This document shows, in pieces, positions 1-6,530 of a DNA stretch of 18,945 bases. Location of the stretch: NCBI GenBank assembly GCA_045540355.1, contig JAZQHB010000059.1:1-18945 (forward strand), in the 5' to 3' direction. The notes under the pieces are model-generated. The model saw only the letters and a list, made by a program, of their open reading frames with translations. It searched no databases and had not been told where the DNA came from. The DNA comes from RGIG2945 sp045540355 (GTDB lineage: Bacteria > Bacillota > Clostridia > Oscillospirales > Acutalibacteraceae). The first letter of the stretch is position 1, and each line of letters starts with the position of its first letter. Both the position numbers and the translations under genes were made by a program.

Positions 1-1
1 A

Positions 2-1114
2 ATGGGCACAGAAGACAGAATACTATATGCTCGATGGGAAAAGGAAGCTGTTGTATTCACACTTGAAGTTACAGCAATAAATTCAAGCATCGATGTAATC
101 CTTGATGGCTATGCAGAAGATTTACAGGGCAACTATTACATCAATGAAGAAACGCCTTACGGAGCAAAGGTAACTCTCAAAGCAGTACCGAACGGAGAAA
201 ACAGAGAGTTCTTGTACTGGAAGGATAACAGAGGAAGAATCGTATCCTACAGCAGAACACTCAATTTTATCCTTGAAGCCGACAGAATATTGACAGCTGT
301 GTACTCTGAAAAAAACAACTCAGGATACTATAGTGTGATGTTTGTTGATTCTGTTTTGAATACAGTAATCAGTGAACAAAAAGTTGCAGTAGGAGAGAGT
401 GCACAAGCTCCCAAAATGGCCGCAAAATATAACGACTATACTTTTATCGGTTGGGATAAGGCTTTTGAAGCGGTTGAAGGCAATATTATTGTAAAAGCAA
501 TTTATGCAAATTCAGAAGAAGTCATAACCGTAACAATTGATGTTAACGGTGAGCAGACAAGCGACACATATCGCTATAATACTCCTGTTATAGTCAAAAT
601 AACCGATGAACAGACCCCTGAAGGCAAGAGCTTTAAAGGTTGGTCACTTGATAACGGAGGTACGATTATTTCTTATGACAAAGAATACAAATTCTATGCT
701 TATAAGAATGTTACACTCACTGCAGTATTTGTCGAAGCAGATGTTAAACCTGAGGCAAGCGTAACTATTGATACTTCAATTGAGGAAGAGAATGAAAATG
801 ATTTCAAGGCTGAAATTATGATTTTGAGATATCTTCCTGAAGATTTTGTGCTTGTAAGTTCAGGCGTTTTATTAACAAAAGTTTCAACCTTTGCTAATAA
901 TGACACCCTTACTTTTGAGCGTCAGTCAGACAATCCAAACGAGATTAAACTATTCAGAACTATTCAAAGTGAAAATAACGGCCAGTATAAGATCACTGTA
1001 AATACATCTAATGACAATACAGTATATGTTAGAGGATTTGTTGTTTACTTGAATAAGACAACAGGAGAGGTTGTAACTATTTATACAGACATTACAACAA
1101 TTTCCGTAAAATAA
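2..1114 (+). CDS. InlB-repeat surface protein, C-terminal part (5' end outside window)
   Basis: The reading frame is open from the first bases of the window and no ribosome binding site precedes the Met at position 2, so the true start lies upstream. The 370 visible residues begin with the end of one Listeria-Bacteroides (InlB B-type) repeat, ending in ILYARW. Three further related modules follow at about residues 20-100, 108-170 and 175-243, each with a turn such as FLYWKD, FIGWDK or FKGWSL and a closing VxAxY/F strand (LTAVYSE, VKAIYAN, LTAVFVE). Residues about 250-370 form a separate acidic then beta-rich domain ending in a YVRGFVVYLNKTTGEV-like strand pair. There is no LPXTG motif, sorting tail or membrane segment at the C-terminus, so anchoring must come from the missing N-terminal part or the protein is released. 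Such repeats are typical of secreted or surface proteins of Firmicutes; the ligand is unknown. Confidence 0.8.
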   Translation: MGTEDRILYARWEKEAVVFTLEVTAINSSIDVILDGYAEDLQGNYYINEETPYGAKVTLKAVPNGENREFLYWKDNRGRIVSYSRTLNFILEADRILTAVYSEKNNSGYYSVMFVDSVLNTVISEQKVAVGESAQAPKMAAKYNDYTFIGWDKAFEAVEGNIIVKAIYANSEEVITVTIDVNGEQTSDTYRYNTPVIVKITDEQTPEGKSFKGWSLDNGGTIISYDKEYKFYAYKNVTLTAVFVEADVKPEASVTIDTSIEEENENDFKAEIMILRYLPEDFVLVSSGVLLTKVSTFANNDTLTFERQSDNPNEIKLFRTIQSENNGQYKITVNTSNDNTVYVRGFVVYLNKTTGEVVTIYTDITTISVK

Positions 1115-1119
1115 AAAAT

Positions 1120-1156
1120 AAACGCTATCTCAATACAATGTTGAGGTAGCGTTTTT
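1120..1156 (+). terminator. Rho-independent terminator of the surface-protein gene
   Basis: A 14-bp stem (1120-1133 with 1141-1154, one G-U pair) closes a 7-base loop and ends in a run of T. It begins 5 bases after the stop codon. Confidence 0.9.
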
Positions 1157-1164
1157 GCAAAAGA

Positions 1165-1187
1165 AAAAACCGCCAAAAGCGGTTTTT
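1165..1187 (-). terminator. Terminator of the ireB transcript (bidirectional hairpin)
   Basis: AAAAACCGC at 1165-1173 pairs with GCGGTTTTT at 1179-1187 around a 5-base loop. On the minus strand it follows the stop at 1192 by a few bases and ends in T-rich sequence. It can also back up the plus-strand terminator just before it. Confidence 0.85.
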
Positions 1188-1191
1188 AAAA

Positions 1192-1482
1192 TTATTCTTG
1201 CGAAAGGGCTCTTTCTAACCAGATTGAGCCGATATCCATTGCGGCATAAAGTCCGCGTTTTTCACTCTTTTTAACGATTTGCTCATTAAGGGGGAGTGTG
1301 CTGTCTGTATTAACAAGCTGTACCATGACCTTATCAGCAACATCAAGGTCGTTGATTTTCTTTGAAGTGATAATCTGCATTACAAGGACAAATTTATCAG
1401 CAGGATTACCATAGTAAATTGTATTACCGCATCTTACGAGGGGACGACCTTTATAGGTCAAAAATTTCTGTTTAGTAGCCAT
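1192..1482 (-). CDS. Small conserved-looking protein of unknown function, downstream of ireB
   Basis: This encodes 96 residues if translation begins at the ATG at 1482, which has GGTGA five bases upstream; the in-frame GTG at 1491 has no such site. I do not recognise a characterised family. The sequence is soluble-looking, with no signal peptide or membrane segment. It opens with a basic stretch (MATKQKFLTYKGRPLVR), then a CGNTIYYGN turn, a hydrophobic strand (KFVLVMQII), a segment reading LDVADKVMVQLVNTD, and a C-terminal helix (YAAMDIGSIWLERAL). It is the second gene of a two-gene unit with ireB, 39 bases downstream, and ends at a terminator. A short hairpin (ACGGT/ACCGT, 1494-1508) lies between the genes just before its ribosome binding site. 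A role tied to IreB or to housekeeping is only inferred from the pairing. Confidence 0.75.
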   Translation of the reverse strand: MATKQKFLTYKGRPLVRCGNTIYYGNPADKFVLVMQIITSKKINDLDVADKVMVQLVNTDSTLPLNEQIVKKSEKRGLYAAMDIGSIWLERALSQE

Positions 1483-1520
1483 AAATATCACCGACGGTAT
1501 TTAACCGTTTCCTTTCTGAA

Positions 1521-1766
1521 TTATAAATCGAGGTAATTTTTTACAAGTGCACTTAAAAGCTCATCGCGGTCAAGACGACGAATAAGATTTCTTGCATTGT
1601 TATGAGTTGTGATATAAGTCGGATCTTCAGAAAGAATGTAACCAACTATCTGGCTGATTGGATTATAACCTTTTTCTTTAAGAGCGTCGTAGACAGTTTG
1701 CATGGTTTCTTTTGTTTGTGTATCAGCATCGTCCTTAAGTGAGAAAGTTAAAGTTTTATCAGTCAT
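1521..1766 (-). CDS. ireB: IreB-family regulatory phosphoprotein (UPF0297)
   Basis: The 81-residue product matches the IreB/YrzL family along its length, with the hallmark stretches VYDALKEKGYNPISQIVGYI, a SEDPTYIT turn, and NARNLIRRLDRDELL. The start is the ATG at 1766, preceded by GGAGGTG at ideal spacing; upstream in-frame extension is not used. In Enterococcus faecalis IreB is phosphorylated near its N-terminus on threonines by the PASTA kinase IreK and modulates cephalosporin resistance. The N-terminus here, MTDKTLTF, has T2 and T5 in the same TDxT arrangement, so kinase control is plausible. In many Firmicutes ireB is followed by ruvX and a DUF1292 gene; neither is here, where a different small gene follows. 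Confidence 0.92.
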   Translation of the reverse strand: MTDKTLTFSLKDDADTQTKETMQTVYDALKEKGYNPISQIVGYILSEDPTYITTHNNARNLIRRLDRDELLSALVKNYLDL

Positions 1767-1806
1767 TCTGAACACCTCCACTTTATTTATAGAATAACAC
1801 AAAGAT

Positions 1807-1835
1807 ATTATACAATATTTTTTTTATTAAAACAA
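1807..1835 (-). promoter_or_regulatory. Sigma-A promoter for ireB
   Basis: Read on the minus strand, a perfect TATAAT (1812-1807) lies 17 bases downstream of TTGTTT (1835-1830). It sits about 40 bases upstream of the ireB start. The -35 box is weak (3 of 6), the -10 is consensus. Confidence 0.6.
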
Positions 1836-1865
1836 TAGGAAAACGAAAGAAATTTTATTAAAGTT

Positions 1866-1895
1866 CTGTAATTATTTTAAAAAATATGCTACAAT
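1866..1895 (+). promoter_or_regulatory. Extended -10 promoter for nnr
   Basis: TACAAT at 1890-1895 is preceded by TGC, giving an extended -10 element; a weak -35 candidate CTGTAA is at 1866-1871 with an 18-base spacer. The nnr start is 31 bases downstream. This promoter is back to back with that of ireB. Confidence 0.55.
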
Positions 1896-1925
1896 ATACT
1901 CAAAGTTGCGTAAGGAGGACAGGAA

Positions 1926-3455
1926 ATGAAGGTTTTAACAGTTCGTCAGATGCAAAGTGCAGAAGAAAACGCCGTTAAGCTCGGTATGACATTTATGCGA
2001 CTTATGGAAAATGCAGGTGCGGCTTGTGCCAAATATATAAATGATTACATAAAATTTGATGGCGGAAGATACAGAAAAATCACAATACTTTGCGGCAGCG
2101 GTAAAAATGCAGGTGACGGTCTGGTAATAGCAAGAAAGCTCAAACAATTCGGCTTTGATGTTTCGGTAATTTTTTTATATGACCGTATGAAAGCACAGGA
2201 AACAATTGAGATGTATGCAAGAACCGACGGCCTTAATATTAAATTTTACAAGGCGTCTTTACATTACGATGAAGTTGAATTTGAAATTGAAACCGCTGAT
2301 ATTATTGTTGATGCGATATTCGGAATAGGCTTCAAAGGCAAGCTTGACGAAGCTACAAGGGCGATAATTGAAGCGGCAAATGAATCTAAAGCAAAGCTTT
2401 TTTCCATTGATGTTCCAAGTGGTTTATCAGGTGAGAGTGACGATGATACCTTCGTTCATGCTGATGTTACAATTGCCATTGCAGCTTTAAAGCCTGTTCA
2501 CCTTATGAATATTGACAGAATCGGTAAAATTGTAACAGTCGATATAAATATACCTGAAAGTTGTTTTCCTGAAAATGCGGCAAATGTAATAATTCCTACT
2601 GATGAAAACATCAAAAAGGTATTGCCTAAAAAATCCGACGATGCACACAAGGGGGATTTCGGGAGAGCTGTTATCATAGCGGGCTCCGTAAATTATCAGG
2701 GTGCAGCCGTACTTTCTGCAAATGCTTGCGTCAGAAGCGGTGCGGGTATTACACAATTGGTATTTCCGAAAGCTGCATATTCGGCAATTGCATCAAAGGT
2801 GACTGAACCGATATTGCTGCCGGTCGCATCAAATGCTGACGGTACATTTTCGGAAATGGCAAAATGGGAAATACTTGAAGCGGTTAAGCAGGCGGACGCA
2901 ATTCTTATCGGTTGCGGAATCGGCGATAATGAAGAAACCAATCAGATAGTTTATGATGTCATAAGGAATGCGGCGTGCCCGCTGGTTATTGATGCTGACG
3001 GAATAAATGCAGTTTCTAAAAATATAGATATATTAAGGGAAGCAAAAGCACCGGTAGTATTGACTCCGCATCCCGGTGAGATGTCAAGACTTATCGGAGA
3101 GACGGTCGGAATAAGTGTGGCTGAAAGAATAATGACTGCATTAAAATTTTCCGAAGAATACAATGTTGTACTTGCACTCAAAGGTGCAAATACAGTTGTT
3201 GCAAGCCACTCTTTGCCTGTGTTCATAAATACCACAGGTAATAACGGAATGGCAACGGGTGGTAGCGGAGATACGCTTGCAGGAATTATTGTTTCGTTGC
3301 TTGCACAATCGACCAAGGTATTTGATGCCACGGCGGCAGGTGTGTATATACACGGTCTTTGCGGTGATAAAGCGGCAAAAAGACTTTCACGCAGAGGACT
3401 TACGCCGACCGATATGATAAAAGAATTATCGCGTGTTTTTGCAATTTTTGAATAG
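1926..3455 (+). CDS. nnr: Bifunctional NAD(P)H-hydrate epimerase / ADP-dependent NAD(P)H-hydrate dehydratase
   Basis: The 509-residue protein fuses both repair activities that restore damaged NADH and NADPH in the cytoplasm. Residues 1 to about 215 are the YjeF_N epimerase domain: LTVRQMQSAEENAV at the N-terminus, the MENAG motif, CGSGKNAGDG at about 56-65, then DAIFGIGFKG and SIDVPSGLSG. Residues about 230-509 are the ribokinase-like dehydratase domain: HKGDFGRAVIIAGS, SGAGITQLVFP, IDADGIN, LTPHPGEMSRL, LKGANTVV, and GNNGMATGGSGDTLAG at 438-453 with the catalytic Asp at about 449. Length is normal for the fused form. The start is set by GGAGG seven bases before the ATG. nnr often sits near acpS, alr and mazF in Firmicutes; mazF is here, acpS and alr are not. 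The lipoprotein gene follows after 2 bases. Confidence 0.96.
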   Translation: MKVLTVRQMQSAEENAVKLGMTFMRLMENAGAACAKYINDYIKFDGGRYRKITILCGSGKNAGDGLVIARKLKQFGFDVSVIFLYDRMKAQETIEMYARTDGLNIKFYKASLHYDEVEFEIETADIIVDAIFGIGFKGKLDEATRAIIEAANESKAKLFSIDVPSGLSGESDDDTFVHADVTIAIAALKPVHLMNIDRIGKIVTVDINIPESCFPENAANVIIPTDENIKKVLPKKSDDAHKGDFGRAVIIAGSVNYQGAAVLSANACVRSGAGITQLVFPKAAYSAIASKVTEPILLPVASNADGTFSEMAKWEILEAVKQADAILIGCGIGDNEETNQIVYDVIRNAACPLVIDADGINAVSKNIDILREAKAPVVLTPHPGEMSRLIGETVGISVAERIMTALKFSEEYNVVLALKGANTVVASHSLPVFINTTGNNGMATGGSGDTLAGIIVSLLAQSTKVFDATAAGVYIHGLCGDKAAKRLSRRGLTPTDMIKELSRVFAIFE

Positions 3456-3457
3456 GA

Positions 3458-3934
3458 GTGCTTTTTCTGAAAAGATTGTTTTGTCTTATCACTTGTATCT
3501 TTTTATTTTCAGGATGTTCAACAGATGCTATGATAGAGAAAATATCACCGCCGAGCAAGTTCACTGCAAATATTGTGAGCGGTAATTTCAGTGGAGTTAT
3601 ATCGTTTGATTATATGGCGGAAACGGAAATTCTTTTTACAAAACCGGCATCAGTCAAAGGTTTGAAGTTATCAATAATTAACGGCAAATGCTCGATGAGT
3701 TATTCTGATATGGTATTTGAAGCAGGTGAGGGAGAGTATTTACAAGCTTCTCTCGGAAATATGCTTGTAAATACAATTTCTGATATAATTGTTAATAATG
3801 AAACTGTTGAAGCAACCGAGGAAAACGGACTTATAAAAAGAATAACTGATGACTATACAATCTATCAGAATATTGACGGCACAATCAAAGAGATATCTTA
3901 TCAAAATTGTGAGGTGAAATTCACACAAAAATAA
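3458..3934 (+). CDS. Small lipoprotein of unknown function, possibly LolA-like
   Basis: The product is about 158 residues with a basic start (LKR), a hydrophobic core (LFCLITCIFLF) and a lipobox ending SGC, placing the lipidated cysteine at residue 20 of the longer form. After cleavage the protein would be anchored to the outer face of the membrane. The mature part is mainly beta-strand (FTANIVSG, GVISFDYMAETEILF, GLKLSIINGKCSMSYSDMVFEAG) followed by a short helical patch and a C-terminal strand pair (IYQNIDGTIKEISYQNCEVKF). This pattern resembles LolA/LppX-like folds, which is a guess from strand order only. The start is uncertain: GTG at 3458 has no upstream ribosome binding site, whereas GGAG at 3455-3458 is ideally spaced from a CTG at 3467 that would give MKRLFCL. 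It is two bases from the end of nnr, hence cotranscribed. Confidence 0.8.
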   Translation: MLFLKRLFCLITCIFLFSGCSTDAMIEKISPPSKFTANIVSGNFSGVISFDYMAETEILFTKPASVKGLKLSIINGKCSMSYSDMVFEAGEGEYLQASLGNMLVNTISDIIVNNETVEATEENGLIKRITDDYTIYQNIDGTIKEISYQNCEVKFTQK

Positions 3935-3970
3935 ACTCGAAAACTGTCACACATCTGAAGCTAAATTGAA

Positions 3971-3976
3971 TATAAT
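3971..3976 (+). promoter_or_regulatory. Possible promoter -10 box for mazF
   Basis: A perfect TATAAT lies in the 135-base gap between the lipoprotein gene and mazF. No good -35 is seen at 16-18 bases (the best nearby, CTGTCA at 3944-3949, is too far). It may give mazF and the hydrolase separate expression from nnr. Confidence 0.4.
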
Positions 3977-4022
3977 GTAACGACGGTAAAAATTGCTCCC
4001 CGAAATGTTTAATACCGCGTAC

Positions 4023-4048
4023 GATTGGCAAAAATAACATTGTCAATC
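4023..4048 (+). other. Hairpin in the mazF leader
   Basis: GATTGGCA (4023-4030) pairs with TGTCAATC (4041-4048) over 8 bp with one G-U pair and a 10-base A-rich loop. It ends 8 bases before the GGAG of mazF and has no T tail, so it is more likely a translation or stability element than a terminator. Function is inferred only. Confidence 0.4.
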
Positions 4049-4069
4049 AAAATTACGGAGAGTGATAGT

Positions 4070-4414
4070 ATGACAGTTAAAAGGGGAGAAATCTATTACG
4101 CGGACTTAAGTCCTGTTGTAGGCTCCGAGCAAGGCGGCGTAAGACCGGTACTTATAGTACAAAATGATGTTGGCAATAAATACAGTCCGACCGTAATTGC
4201 TGCGGCAATTACAAGTCAGCGGTTCAAAACAAATCTGCCGACACATATACAAGTTAATGCAGACGGTTGCGGTTTGTCAAAAGATTCAATTGTACTTTTA
4301 GAGCAAGTCCGTACACTTGATAAAAAGCGATTGAAAGAGAGAATGGGTAATCTTGATACCGAAGACATGAACCGTATTGACAGAGCCTTGTCTGTAAGCT
4401 TGGGAATACATTAA
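4070..4414 (+). CDS. mazF: MazF/EndoA-type mRNA interferase (PemK family toxin)
   Basis: The 114-residue protein is a full-length member of the MazF/NdoA family of sequence-specific endoribonucleases. Visible family motifs are the N-terminal VKRGEIYYADLSPVVGSEQGGVRPVLIVQND, then SPTVIAAAITSQ with the catalytic Thr/Ser region, LPTHIQV, DSIVLLEQVRTLDKKRL, and a C-terminal helix MNRIDRALSVSLGI. Start choice: GGAG nine bases before the ATG at 4070; an in-frame TTG at 4025 extends the frame without an RBS. In Bacillus subtilis the homologue cleaves at UACAU and is held by the antitoxin EndoAI (MazE) encoded just upstream. Here the upstream 135 bases hold no antitoxin-sized frame, and the previous gene is a lipoprotein. 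It is followed after 21 bases by the hydrolase gene, probably cotranscribed. Confidence 0.93.
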   Translation: MTVKRGEIYYADLSPVVGSEQGGVRPVLIVQNDVGNKYSPTVIAAAITSQRFKTNLPTHIQVNADGCGLSKDSIVLLEQVRTLDKKRLKERMGNLDTEDMNRIDRALSVSLGIH

Positions 4415-4435
4415 AAATATCCGAAAGGACGGAAA

Positions 4436-5398
4436 ATGAAAATGTTAGGAAAAATTTTAACAGCAACCGCAATAACCGCAGGTGCAGGCGTACTTGCGTA
4501 CAAATTGATTGGTAAAAAGTTATTTGAGTCTGTTCTTACAAAAGAAGCGATTAAAAATATGAGAGGTACAGAGGAAGGCGGACCTCCCGAAGAAATCGAG
4601 GCTTTCACGACAAATGAAAGTCATATAAGCGGTAAGAGTTGGTATAATAATGTGAAAAAAGAGAGGATTGAAATTGATTCTTCTCTTGGTGATAAAATTT
4701 TAGCCGATGTAATCAGACTTGAAAATAATTCGGATAAGTGGGCGATAATATGTCACGGTTTTGTTTCTGTACCGTCAGATATGGGAAGGTTTGCTCAGAA
4801 CTTTTCACAAAACGGATTTAATGTTCTTTTACCTACAATGCGAGGACATGGTGACAGTCCGTGTGAATATACGGGTATGGGTTGGATTGAGCGACTTGAT
4901 ATCTTGAAGTGGATTGACTATATTATCAAAGAAAATCCCAACGCAAAGATTGTTCTTACAGGTGTTTCTATGGGTGCGGCTTGCGTACTTATGACAACAG
5001 GTGAAAAATTACCTTCAAATGTTGTATGTGCAGTTGCCGACTGTGCGTATACTTCTGTTTGGGATGAATTTTCAAAACAGATTAAGGTCAAATATAAATT
5101 ACCGTCTTTTCCGTTTCTTGATGCCGCAAATGCTGAATTTAAAAAGCGGTCGGGATTCAGTTTGAAAGATGCGTCAAGTCTTGAACAAGTTAAAAAGTCC
5201 GTCACACCGACGCTCTTCATTCATGGAGATAAAGATGATTTTGTACCCTTTGAAATGCTTGATAAAATTTATGAAACTGCTGCTTGTGAAAAGGAAAAAT
5301 ATGTTGTTGAGGGAGCAGGTCATGCCGTTTCTGCACTCGTTGCGGGCGATGCTTACGGACAAAGGGTTGAAAATTTCATCAATAAATATATAAACTAA
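4436..5398 (+). CDS. Membrane-anchored alpha/beta hydrolase
   Basis: The 320-residue protein starts with a single hydrophobic segment (about residues 7-25, AITAGAGVLAYKLI) and no signal cleavage site, so it is probably anchored to the membrane. The hydrolase domain follows: ICHGF oxyanion-hole strand at about 105-109, MRGHGDSP at 135-142, nucleophile elbow GVSMG at 176-180 (Ser178), the acid in HGDKDDFVP (Asp268) and the catalytic His in GAGH (His296). The layout matches the YqkD/FrsA-like serine hydrolases of Firmicutes, whose substrates are mostly unknown (short acyl esters or peptides are possible). AAGGA lies six bases before the ATG at 4436; a second in-frame ATG is at 4442. It is the last gene of the nnr block and is closed by a strong terminator. 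Confidence 0.88.
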   Translation: MKMLGKILTATAITAGAGVLAYKLIGKKLFESVLTKEAIKNMRGTEEGGPPEEIEAFTTNESHISGKSWYNNVKKERIEIDSSLGDKILADVIRLENNSDKWAIICHGFVSVPSDMGRFAQNFSQNGFNVLLPTMRGHGDSPCEYTGMGWIERLDILKWIDYIIKENPNAKIVLTGVSMGAACVLMTTGEKLPSNVVCAVADCAYTSVWDEFSKQIKVKYKLPSFPFLDAANAEFKKRSGFSLKDASSLEQVKKSVTPTLFIHGDKDDFVPFEMLDKIYETAACEKEKYVVEGAGHAVSALVAGDAYGQRVENFINKYIN

Positions 5399-5421
5399 GG
5401 TAAAAATTGCATAAAAATTCT

Positions 5422-5459
5422 AAAAAGATACATTTTTGTTTGTGAAATGTATCTTTTTT
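5422..5459 (+). terminator. Rho-independent terminator after the hydrolase gene
   Basis: A 14-bp perfect stem (5422-5435 with 5445-5458), 9-base loop, and a terminal run of T. It separates the nnr block from the arginine operon. Confidence 0.92.
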
Positions 5460-5479
5460 CATTTTTTATAATAAAAAAG

Positions 5480-5508
5480 TTGAAATTGGAAGCAATATAG
5501 GTTATAAT
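5480..5508 (+). promoter_or_regulatory. Sigma-A promoter of the arginine operon
   Basis: TTGAAA (5480-5485) and a perfect TATAAT (5503-5508) are separated by 17 bases. The transcript would start near 5515 and give a leader of about 50 bases with a small hairpin (TCGGA/TCCGA, 5520-5535). I see no convincing ArgR operator or riboswitch. Confidence 0.85.
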
Positions 5509-5563
5509 ATACTTTATTATCGGACATTGTTCCGAATTTCGATTTTTACTTTTGGAGGACATA

Positions 5564-6493
5564 ATGTATAAGGTATTTATTGATGGCTCGGAGGGCACGA
5601 CGGGTCTCAGGATTTTTGAAAGATTTGAAAAAAGAGATGACATCGAACTTATCAGAATAAGCTCTGAATTAAGAAAAGATCCTGATGAAAGACGAAGAAT
5701 GTTTGAGCTTGCAGATATAGCTTTTTTGTGTCTTCCTGATGTTGCTGCGATTGAGTCGGTTGAGCTTGCGAAGGATGCAAATGTCAGACTTATTGACACA
5801 TCTACTGCACACAGAACGGCAGACGGTTGGGCTTACGGATTTCCTGAATTGTCTGAAGAACACCGCAAGGCTATCACTGAAGGCAACAGAATTGCAGTTC
5901 CTGGTTGCCATGCAAGCGGTTTTCAAGCTATAGTATACCCTTTGATTAAAAGCAGTATAATTGCAAACGACTATCCGTTAGCGGCTACTTCAATCACAGG
6001 ATACTCCGGCGGCGGTAAAAAGATGATTGCCGAGTATGAAGCAGTGAACAGAAATCCTGAATTTTCATCGCCGAGAGTTTACGGACTTACTCAGGAGCAT
6101 AAGCATCTTAAAGAAATGAAGCATGTATGCGGACTTAAAAATCCTCCGATGTTTATGCCTTATGTAGCTGATTATTACAGCGGTATGCTTGTTACAATTC
6201 CGCTAATAAGAGATTATATGAAAACAAAACTCAGTGTTGAAAAGCTCAGGGAATTTTATAAAGAATACTACAAAGGAAATCTTATGCTCCGAGTCAGCGA
6301 AGCAGAGGGAGCATTCTTGGGCTCAAATAATCTCACGGGCATTGATGATATGGAAATCTTTGTTCAAGGTAATGATGAGAGGATAACTGTCAGTGCTCGT
6401 TTTGATAATCTCGGCAAAGGTGCATCAGGTGCGGCGATACAGTGCATGAATCTGATGTTAGGCGTAGAAGAAAGTAAAACATTAAACATATAA
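5564..6493 (+). CDS. argC: N-acetyl-gamma-glutamyl-phosphate reductase (type 2)
   Basis: This enzyme reduces N-acetylglutamyl-5-phosphate to N-acetylglutamate semialdehyde with NADPH, the third step of ornithine synthesis. The 309 residues fit the short type 2 ArgC. The N-terminal Rossmann motif is FIDGSEGTTGLRI (about 5-17), the catalytic cysteine is C115 in VPGCHASGF, and the ITGYSGGGKKMI loop is at about 144-155. Translation starts at the ATG at 5564, five bases after GGAGG; the frame extends upstream to a TTG that overlaps the ribosome site and is not a credible start. It is the first gene of the operon and is followed by argJ after 37 bases. Confidence 0.95.
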   Translation: MYKVFIDGSEGTTGLRIFERFEKRDDIELIRISSELRKDPDERRRMFELADIAFLCLPDVAAIESVELAKDANVRLIDTSTAHRTADGWAYGFPELSEEHRKAITEGNRIAVPGCHASGFQAIVYPLIKSSIIANDYPLAATSITGYSGGGKKMIAEYEAVNRNPEFSSPRVYGLTQEHKHLKEMKHVCGLKNPPMFMPYVADYYSGMLVTIPLIRDYMKTKLSVEKLREFYKEYYKGNLMLRVSEAEGAFLGSNNLTGIDDMEIFVQGNDERITVSARFDNLGKGASGAAIQCMNLMLGVEESKTLNI

Positions 6494-6530
6494 TAAATTT
6501 TCCGTTTATACAGAAAGGTATGATTATAAA

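Noticed and set aside
3983..4018. CGGTA/TACCG complementary segments upstream of mazF
   Set aside because: Only 5 bp over a 26-base gap; the closer 8-bp hairpin at 4023-4048 is a better structure.
4025..4069. N-terminal extension of MazF from a TTG at 4025
   Set aside because: No ribosome site precedes it, and the family begins at the MTVKRGEIYYAD position with GGAG at good spacing.
4407..4411. A TACAT (UACAU, the Bacillus MazF target) at the last codons of mazF, suggesting self-cleavage
   Set aside because: One five-base match in an AT-rich transcript is expected by chance, and this enzyme's target sequence is unknown.
5459..5563. Search for an ArgR operator or T-box upstream of argC
   Set aside because: No convincing pair of ARG-box half-sites was seen and the leader of about 50 bases is too short for a T-box.
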